DNA of 12,368 nucleotides from Bacteroides sp. CAG:530 (GTDB taxonomy: Bacteria > Bacteroidota > Bacteroidia > Bacteroidales > Bacteroidaceae): assembly GCA_000434735.1 (NCBI GenBank), contig FR881212.1, positions 1-12,368 on the forward strand. The letters run 5' to 3'. Below are positions 8,241 to 12,368 of the stretch, piece after piece. The notes beneath the pieces were generated by a model. That model had not been told where the DNA came from. It searched no databases and worked only from the letters and a program-made list of their open reading frames with translations. The stretch's first letter is position 1; the number at the start of each line of letters is the position of its first letter. The position numbers and the translations under genes are program-made.

Positions 8241-9305
8241 ATGAAGAAAGTTAGATTTAACTATTTTTTATCGGCTGCATTTTGTGTGGCCCTTGCGTTA
8301 GGTGTTGTTTCGTGCAGTAGTGATAATTCTGAACCAAAAATACCGGAAGAACCAGAACCCGAAATACCAGAGAAGCCCGAAGGTGCTACTGCATATATCA
8401 CAAAAGTGTTCGACTATATGCCGGCAGTAGGACAGTTTACTAACGTGTTGCCTCAATATGAAGAAGGCGATACTCAAGAAACCATGAATCAGAAGGTTCT
8501 CGAAGCTATCGGAAATGACGAAGGAGGTATGATTACTTTGGGAGGATTCGGAGGATATGTAGTAGTGGGATTCGACCATACCATTAAGAATAAAAAAGGC
8601 TATCGCGACTTTCGTGTTCTTGGCAATGCGTTTTACTCTAATGCCAATCCCGATCCTAATGCACCCAAAGGAGGAAGTGTAGAGCCGGGTATCATAATGG
8701 TGGCTTACGACCGTAATCATAACGGAGTGCCCGATGAGAACGAGTGGTATGAGATAGCTAGTAGCTCATATACCGATTGTAAGAATGAATTATGGTATGA
8801 TAAGGCTGTAGCTGCAGGTAACGACGTAAATACTTATCATAATTATGAAATCACTTATTATCGTCCGGAAACAGAGCCTGCTGGTGCGGCTAAGGAATAC
8901 ATCCGTTGGAAAGATAATCAAGGCGGTGGTGGATATAAGGAAAAGAACGCATTCCACAAACAGTCTTATTATCCTAAGTGGGTTACAGAAGATAAACTGA
9001 CTTTTAAGGGAACATGCTTGCCGCAAAACGGAATTGACGAGAGTGGAAAGGGTACTTACTATGTTTGTTATACTTTCCTTTATGGATATGCAGATAATGA
9101 GTTGAATGCTTCAGATGATTCAGCTATTGATATCGACTGGGCAGTTGATGCCAGCGGAAATAAAGTTCATTTGCCGGGTGTAGACTTTATTAAGATTTAT
9201 ACAGGCGTAAATCAAGAAAACGGTAGGTTGGGCGAATGCTCTACTGAGGTAAGTGGGGTAGAAGACCTGCATATACTTGAACAAGATATTGAGACTCGTA
9301 AATAA
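8241..9305 (+). CDS. Putative surface lipoprotein of the cobalamin operon, unknown function
   Basis: This 354-residue lipoprotein has a signal peptide ending in lipobox VVSC (Cys25), followed by SSDNSEP and a Pro/Glu-rich linker (about 30-47) that probably lifts the folded part off the membrane. The globular part contains Gly-rich beta segments (GGMITLGGFGGYVVVGFDH, 95-113), an acidic loop DRNHNGVPDENE (157-168) resembling an EF-hand-type calcium loop, and a C-terminal DIDWAVDASGNKVHLPGVDF stretch. I recognise it as the kind of protein often labelled 'cell surface protein' in Bacteroidetes B12 loci, but know of no assigned function. It starts 14 bases after btuG and 34 bases before the next gene, so it is probably in the same mRNA. 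A role in corrinoid capture at the surface is inference from context; a jelly-roll or lectin-like fold is possible. Confidence 0.85.
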   Translation: MKKVRFNYFLSAAFCVALALGVVSCSSDNSEPKIPEEPEPEIPEKPEGATAYITKVFDYMPAVGQFTNVLPQYEEGDTQETMNQKVLEAIGNDEGGMITLGGFGGYVVVGFDHTIKNKKGYRDFRVLGNAFYSNANPDPNAPKGGSVEPGIIMVAYDRNHNGVPDENEWYEIASSSYTDCKNELWYDKAVAAGNDVNTYHNYEITYYRPETEPAGAAKEYIRWKDNQGGGGYKEKNAFHKQSYYPKWVTEDKLTFKGTCLPQNGIDESGKGTYYVCYTFLYGYADNELNASDDSAIDIDWAVDASGNKVHLPGVDFIKIYTGVNQENGRLGECSTEVSGVEDLHILEQDIETRK

Positions 9306-9339
9306 AGGAACTTTATATTTAATAATTATACAGACTAAA

Positions 9340-10689
9340 ATGAAAAAGACATTTAGGCTATTGTCAGTACTTTTATTAGGTGCGACAGTTTGGAGCTGCT
9401 CTTACGACGACAGCGCATTGTGGGATAAGGTAAACGACCTTGATGGCAGGGTACAGACCCTTGAAACAACGGTTAAGGGGATGAATACGTCTATTACATC
9501 ATTAAAAGGCATTGTAGAAGCATTGGATGGCGGTAAGGTAATTACCAAAACCGAATCTACTGCCGACGGGTATATCCTTACGCTTAGCGACGGCTCTACA
9601 TTGACGCTGAAAAACGGTAAAGATGGTAAGGATGCTCCGGTAATTGGTGTGAAGGCTGATACTGACGGAGTATATTATTGGACTGTTACTACCGATGGCA
9701 AAACCGAATTCCTGAAGGATGCCGAAGGCGGTAAACTGAAAGTCTCAGGAACAACTCCTGTTATGGGCGTTGATAGCGAAGGCTATTGGACTGTAGATAC
9801 AGGCAATGGTGTGCAGCGTATATTAAGCGACGGTAAGCCAGTGAAAGCTCAAGGTCAGGATGGAGATTCATTCATTAAGTCTGTAACAATAGTAGGAAAG
9901 AAAGTGGTATTTACGCTGATGGACGGTGGCGTGCTCGAAATGGAACTGACTAATATGCGTATACTTACTTTCGAAGACGAAGCAAGTAGCTCTTATTGGA
10001 CATCATTAATTGATAATCCTCAATATGATGGAAAGCTGTTGTATGGCGAAAGTGGGGCAGAGTCAACTTACTATTCTTGGATAGACAATAATAATACTTT
10101 TTTGGCTCACGAATTTGAAGTTGATAAAGATAGCTATATGGCCTATTGGGTTGGTGGAGAAGCTATTTCTAATTATGTGGAAACAGATTTGAAGAAAGGC
10201 GATTTTGACATTCAGTTATCTGTTCCTGTTAAGGATCCCGTAACAGAATTTGGTGGTAATAACGGCTCAAAGAATTTCTGTGTGCACTTTGGATATGGTA
10301 GTACCGAACAATATGAAGCGTCGTTGAAAAACATATATTTTAGCGATGGAAATGCTCGTGTTATAGATCACATGTTCGTATGTCCTACTACTTATGTTCT
10401 GAATGCAGAGAAGAATGGGAATGGTGTTACTGATAAAATAGGTCCTAATGATTGGTTCAAGATTATAGCCATTGGTGTGGATGCTGATGGTAATAAGACC
10501 GGAACAAGTGAGTTTTATTTAGCTAAAGACGGTAAGATGGTCGAAAATTGGACTCGCTGGGATCTTCATTCATTGGGTAAGGTTATGATGGTATACTTCA
10601 ATATGGAAGGCTCTGTGACGAATAAGTATGGCTTATCTCTACCGGCATATTTTGCTTACGATGATGTAGCCGTACGTTTCGATAACTAA
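9340..10689 (+). CDS. DUF4988/DUF4465-like lipoprotein, candidate B12-binding accessory protein (BtuH-like?)
   Basis: This 449-residue lipoprotein has lipobox VWSC (Cys20) followed by SYDD, a typical surface-export signal. Residues 28-62 form a heptad coiled coil (LWDKVNDLDGRVQTLETTV...), then a GKDGKDAP turn and repeated short beta units with YYWTV and GYWTV (113-151), matching the DUF4988 layout. From about 207 there is a separate C-terminal domain (LTFEDEASSSYW ... GGNNGSKNFCVHFGYG ... LPAYFAYDDVAVRF) that looks like DUF4465. BtuH of B. thetaiotaomicron is a B12-loci lipoprotein with a C-terminal B12-binding domain; this gene could be a counterpart, but that rests on position and architecture only. 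The ATG at 9340 is chosen over the upstream in-frame start at 9277, which would overlap the previous gene and spoil the signal peptide. It is the last gene before the terminator at 10771. Confidence 0.85.
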   Translation: MKKTFRLLSVLLLGATVWSCSYDDSALWDKVNDLDGRVQTLETTVKGMNTSITSLKGIVEALDGGKVITKTESTADGYILTLSDGSTLTLKNGKDGKDAPVIGVKADTDGVYYWTVTTDGKTEFLKDAEGGKLKVSGTTPVMGVDSEGYWTVDTGNGVQRILSDGKPVKAQGQDGDSFIKSVTIVGKKVVFTLMDGGVLEMELTNMRILTFEDEASSSYWTSLIDNPQYDGKLLYGESGAESTYYSWIDNNNTFLAHEFEVDKDSYMAYWVGGEAISNYVETDLKKGDFDIQLSVPVKDPVTEFGGNNGSKNFCVHFGYGSTEQYEASLKNIYFSDGNARVIDHMFVCPTTYVLNAEKNGNGVTDKIGPNDWFKIIAIGVDADGNKTGTSEFYLAKDGKMVENWTRWDLHSLGKVMMVYFNMEGSVTNKYGLSLPAYFAYDDVAVRFDN

Positions 10690-10709
10690 GCAATTAGTGT
10701 TTTAATAAA

Positions 10710-10730
10710 AATAAAAGCGTTCGCTTTATT
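10710..10730. terminator. Small hairpin, possible minor terminator
   Basis: AATAAAAGC (10710-10718) pairs with GCTTTATT (10723-10730) around a GTTC loop, with one bulged A. On the minus strand it is followed by a T-rich run (the complement of the A-rich 10701-10716), so it could stop transcripts arriving from lacI. It is weak as a terminator on the plus strand. Confidence 0.4.
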
Positions 10731-10770
10731 GCGAAATGTTGGCGACGCATATTCTTGACTTAAGTAAAAG

Positions 10771-10813
10771 AAGGCTGTCTTCCCTTGCGATTATGGGGAG
10801 ACAGCCTTTGCTG
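10771..10813 (+). terminator. Intrinsic terminator of the cobalamin operon
   Basis: A 14-bp stem, AAGGCTGTCTTCCC (10771-10784) with GGGGAGACAGCCTT (10795-10808), has one wobble pair and a 10-base loop, followed by a T-rich tail (TTTGCTGTTTTAT region). It lies 81 bases after the last operon gene. The minus strand also has TTTT after the stem, so it may stop transcripts from both sides. Confidence 0.88.
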
Positions 10814-10877
10814 TTTTATAATGGATTTATCACTTTTTCGCAATGTCTTTCTTGTGAACTCTTATGCAATTCTCTAT

Positions 10878-10958
10878 TCTTAGGTTAAGTATATAAAAAC
10901 TTAGCCTAGGTTTATATATACTCAACCTAAGTTTATATATACTTAAGCTAAGTTTATA
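10878..10958. repeat. Four imperfect palindromes with exact 21-bp period
   Basis: Four 13-bp imperfect palindromes start at 10878 (TCTTAGGTTAAGT), 10899 (ACTTAGCCTAGGT), 10920 (ACTCAACCTAAGT) and 10941 (ACTTAAGCTAAGT), each 21 bp from the next. They are separated by 8-bp A/T spacers (ATATAAAA, TTATATAT, TTATATAT). The shared form is ACTTAnnCTAAGT. The array also folds as a large inverted repeat: 10880-10903 is nearly the reverse complement of 10907-10930. The 21-bp step equals two DNA turns, placing all sites on one face of the helix. No binding protein is recognised. Confidence 0.85.
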
Positions 10959-10966
10959 GATTTTCT

Positions 10967-10983
10967 GCGAACAAGTTCGCTTT
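10967..10983. repeat. Hairpin GCGAAC-AA-GTTCGC
   Basis: GCGAAC (10967-10972) and GTTCGC (10975-10980) form a perfect inverted repeat followed by TTT. The block GTTCGCTTT ... TTGCGA (10975-10993) repeats a similar block at 10719-10734, so the two may be related sequence elements flanking the terminator and palindrome array. Confidence 0.6.
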
Positions 10984-11039
10984 CCTCTTGCGAGTGATTG
11001 TCTGCCAATCGGCGAACAAATCCTTCTTGTGATTTTGAC

Positions 11040-12047
11040 TTAACTATTCTCCGAAACTGATGCACGAAGCTTTATTTCCGCATTAAGTATAATTGAACGA
11101 CTGGGGGAGGAGGGGCTCTTGATTTTTTCCAATATCAACTCGGCTGCGTTTCTGCCCATCTGATGAAGCGGCGGTTCTACAGTAGACAGCGGCGGATAAA
11201 CAATATTTGATAATGCGGTACCCGAGAAACTGGCAATAGCTATATCTTCCGGTATTTTTTTGCCACGCTCGCGCAGTCGGTTCATAATGCCGATGCCTAA
11301 TGTATCAGTAAAGGCAAAGATAGCATCTACGTCATATCCCTTTTCTAATAGTTGATCGGCTATTTTACTGCCATCTTCAAACCCCATTCCTTGAGATGTG
11401 ACTATTTGTTTTGGCAGATGGAATTTATCCATCGCGTCCTGATAACCTTTAGATCGTTCTATGGCATTATAAATATCTGTGGTACCTTGTATATGAACTA
11501 TCTTCTGTCGTCCGCTTCTGATTAGTGCTTCCACCAAGAAAAAAGCCTTCATGTAATCATCAACCAACACTTGCGATACGTCCATGCCATGAGGTATTCT
11601 GTCATAGAACACCATTGGTATTTCAGCTTTCTGAAGCCGCAGATACTCTTCTCGGTTCTGCTTGTAACTGCATTGGCTAATAATGATACCATCAACCATA
11701 AAGCGTTCCATAAGTCTGAGGTTCTCCTTCTCTTTTTCCGGGTCTTCTTCCGAATTGGCTATGATAACCTTGATGCCGTGCGCATAGAGCACCTCTTGTA
11801 TGCCATTGATAACGGTCGATGCAAAAGGAGTAATCATTTCGGGTACTATGACTCCTACTGTATTGGTGTGTCCGAATTTAAGATTGGTAGCTACTGGGTT
11901 AGGCCTGTATCCTAATCTTTGAGCCATTTCCAGTACTTTCTCTTTGGTCTCTTTTCGTATGTTCTTGTCGTCTGCCAAGGCTCGTGATACCGTCGATACG
12001 GAAATGCAAAGTTCTTGGGCGATATCTTTAATAGTAATGTGCTTCAT
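11040..12047 (-). CDS. LacI-family transcriptional regulator
   Basis: This 335-residue regulator has the standard LacI/GalR layout. An N-terminal helix-turn-helix (TIKDIAQELCISVSTVSRA, from residue 5) binds the operator. A hinge follows (RPNPVATNLKFGHTNTVGV, about 48-66), whose Leu would insert at the central CpG of the operator. The periplasmic-binding-protein-like sensor domain fills the rest (VGVIVPEMITPFASTVINGI, VDGIIIS, DAIFAFTDTLGIGIMNRL, IASFSGTALSNIVYPPLSTV). The length is typical and no defect was seen. It diverges from a mannitol dehydrogenase/fructuronate reductase family gene, so a sugar acid or polyol-derived ligand is plausible, but the effector cannot be read from sequence. 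Palindromes with a central CG in the shared upstream region fit this family's usual operators and suggest autoregulation. Confidence 0.95.
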   Translation of the reverse strand: MKHITIKDIAQELCISVSTVSRALADDKNIRKETKEKVLEMAQRLGYRPNPVATNLKFGHTNTVGVIVPEMITPFASTVINGIQEVLYAHGIKVIIANSEEDPEKEKENLRLMERFMVDGIIISQCSYKQNREEYLRLQKAEIPMVFYDRIPHGMDVSQVLVDDYMKAFFLVEALIRSGRQKIVHIQGTTDIYNAIERSKGYQDAMDKFHLPKQIVTSQGMGFEDGSKIADQLLEKGYDVDAIFAFTDTLGIGIMNRLRERGKKIPEDIAIASFSGTALSNIVYPPLSTVEPPLHQMGRNAAELILEKIKSPSSPSRSIILNAEIKLRASVSENS

Positions 12048-12071
12048 AGCCTTTTAGTTTGTTGATGATGA

Positions 12072-12103
12072 CAAAAGTATATTTTTCATCAGAATAATGC
12101 AAT
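12072..12103 (-). promoter_or_regulatory. Promoter of the lacI-family gene
   Basis: On the minus strand, TACTTTTG (complement of 12072-12079) matches TAnnTTTG in full. ATTG (complement of 12100-12103) lies 20 bp upstream as a partial -33 element. The -7 box is 24 bases before the start codon. The first operator (12107-12120) sits directly upstream of the -33 element. Confidence 0.6.
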
Positions 12104-12106
12104 AGC

Positions 12107-12151
12107 TGCAAACGATTGCAGATTTTGCAAACGTTCCCGCAAACGTTTGCA
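12107..12151. promoter_or_regulatory. Cluster of LacI-type operators
   Basis: TGCAAACGATTGCA (12107-12120, one mismatched pair) and GCAAACGTTTGC (12139-12150, a perfect palindrome) are good LacI/GalR-type sites with a central CG. Between them TGCAAACGTTCCCG (12126-12139) keeps only the left half-site well. Centres lie near 12113.5, 12132.5 and 12144.5. The neighbouring LacI-family protein is the natural candidate to bind; this is inferred. Confidence 0.8.
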
Positions 12152-12195
12152 GGCGAAGAGTCTTGATTTTTTTATAATTTCTTATTGCGGGCGGA

Positions 12196-12203
12196 TATAT
12201 TTG
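12196..12203 (+). promoter_or_regulatory. -7 element of the promoter for the dehydrogenase gene
   Basis: TATATTTG matches TAnnTTTG completely and lies 43 bases before the ATG at 12247. The -33 region is only T-rich (12167-12173), with no clear TTTG at the right distance, so the promoter may be weak without an activator. The operator cluster lies about 45-90 bp upstream. Confidence 0.6.
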
Positions 12204-12246
12204 CAGTGTCAGAACAACATTAATAACCATTTAAATATAAAATGCC

Positions 12247-12368
12247 ATGAAGACAAACATTATTGAATTTCAGTACAATCGCAATGCAGTAAAAGCCGGA
12301 ATCCTTCACATTGGTGTAGGTAATTTTCATCGTGCTCACGAAGAATTCTTCAAAAACCGTTTGCTTGA
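12247..12368 (+). CDS. Mannitol dehydrogenase / fructuronate reductase family protein (partial)
   Basis: Only the first 40 or so residues are present; the gene runs off the window. The N-terminus has GILHIGVGNFHRAHEEFF, the nucleotide-binding glycine motif and the GNFHRAH signature of the polyol dehydrogenase (mannitol dehydrogenase) family, whose members interconvert mannitol and fructose, or mannonate and fructuronate, with NAD(H). Which substrate applies here cannot be told from this fragment. The ATG at 12247 is used; the ATG at 12242 reads only Met-Pro-stop. Divergence from a LacI-family gene with shared operators suggests substrate-controlled expression in a sugar acid or polyol pathway. 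Confidence 0.88.
   Translation, partial: MKTNIIEFQYNRNAVKAGILHIGVGNFHRAHEEFFKNRLL

Larger units (their letters stand above)
10690..11039. other. Hairpin-rich non-coding stretch between converging genes
   Basis: No convincing gene was found in these 350 bases on either strand. They hold, in order, a small hairpin (10710-10730), a strong terminator (10771-10813), an AT-rich stretch without clear structure (about 10815-10877), a 21-bp-period palindrome array (10878-10958), a second hairpin GCGAAC-AA-GTTCGC (10967-10980) and plain sequence up to the lacI stop. Confidence 0.7.

Noticed and set aside
9277..9339. Earlier in-frame start for the DUF4988-like gene
   Set aside because: It overlaps the end of the preceding gene and puts 21 residues in front of a complete lipoprotein signal peptide.
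10811..10877. Possible small gene or RNA between the terminator and the palindrome array
   Set aside because: No promoter elements, stable fold or open frame with a plausible start was seen.
10878..10958. Possible CRISPR array
   Set aside because: Units are only 13 bp, spacers are 8 bp and almost identical, there are just four units and no cas genes nearby.
11571..11915. Plus-strand open frame of 114 codons inside the lacI-family gene
   Set aside because: It is antisense to a well-supported LacI sensor domain and shows no family features.
12242..12250. Two-codon minigene ATG-CCA-TGA overlapping the dehydrogenase start
   Set aside because: It is too short to distinguish from chance; without ribosome profiling or conservation there is no support for a regulatory role.

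Overview
The window looks like chromosomal DNA from a gut-type Bacteroidales (Bacteroides/Phocaeicola-like) bacterium. The reasons are an RpoC of the length and motif layout usual for that group, promoters of the TTTG / TAnnTTTG type, no clear Shine-Dalgarno sites, several lipoproteins with Cys followed by acidic residues, and a DUF4988-type lipoprotein. Species cannot be fixed from the sequence alone.

Layout from left to right: the 3' end of rpoB (to 277) and a complete rpoC (309-4595), closed by a strong intrinsic terminator (4642-4680). Almost directly after it a Bacteroidetes promoter (4688-4720) starts a long leader carrying a cobalamin riboswitch (about 4729-4902). The leader feeds a four-gene, same-strand block: a BtuB-type TonB-dependent outer-membrane transporter (5039-7072), a BtuG-type beta-propeller surface lipoprotein overlapping it by ATGA (7069-8226), a surface lipoprotein of unknown function (8241-9305) and a DUF4988/DUF4465-like lipoprotein (9340-10689). 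The block closes with a 14-bp-stem terminator (10771-10813). Together they read as a vitamin B12/cobamide capture and outer-membrane import system: the lipoproteins bind or hand over corrinoid at the cell surface, BtuB moves it through the outer membrane using TonB energy, and the riboswitch lowers expression when cobalamin is plentiful. No inner-membrane BtuFCD genes are in the window. The last two lipoproteins are the least understood parts.

From 10690 to 11039 lies a non-coding stretch between converging genes. It is rich in hairpins and holds a striking array of four 13-bp imperfect palindromes repeated exactly every 21 bp (10878-10958).

The right end is a second unit: a LacI-family regulator on the minus strand (11040-12047), diverging from the start of a mannitol dehydrogenase/fructuronate reductase family gene (12247 to the window edge). 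Two good and one partial LacI-type operators (12107-12151) lie between the two divergent promoters, which suggests the regulator controls both itself and the sugar-acid/polyol gene.
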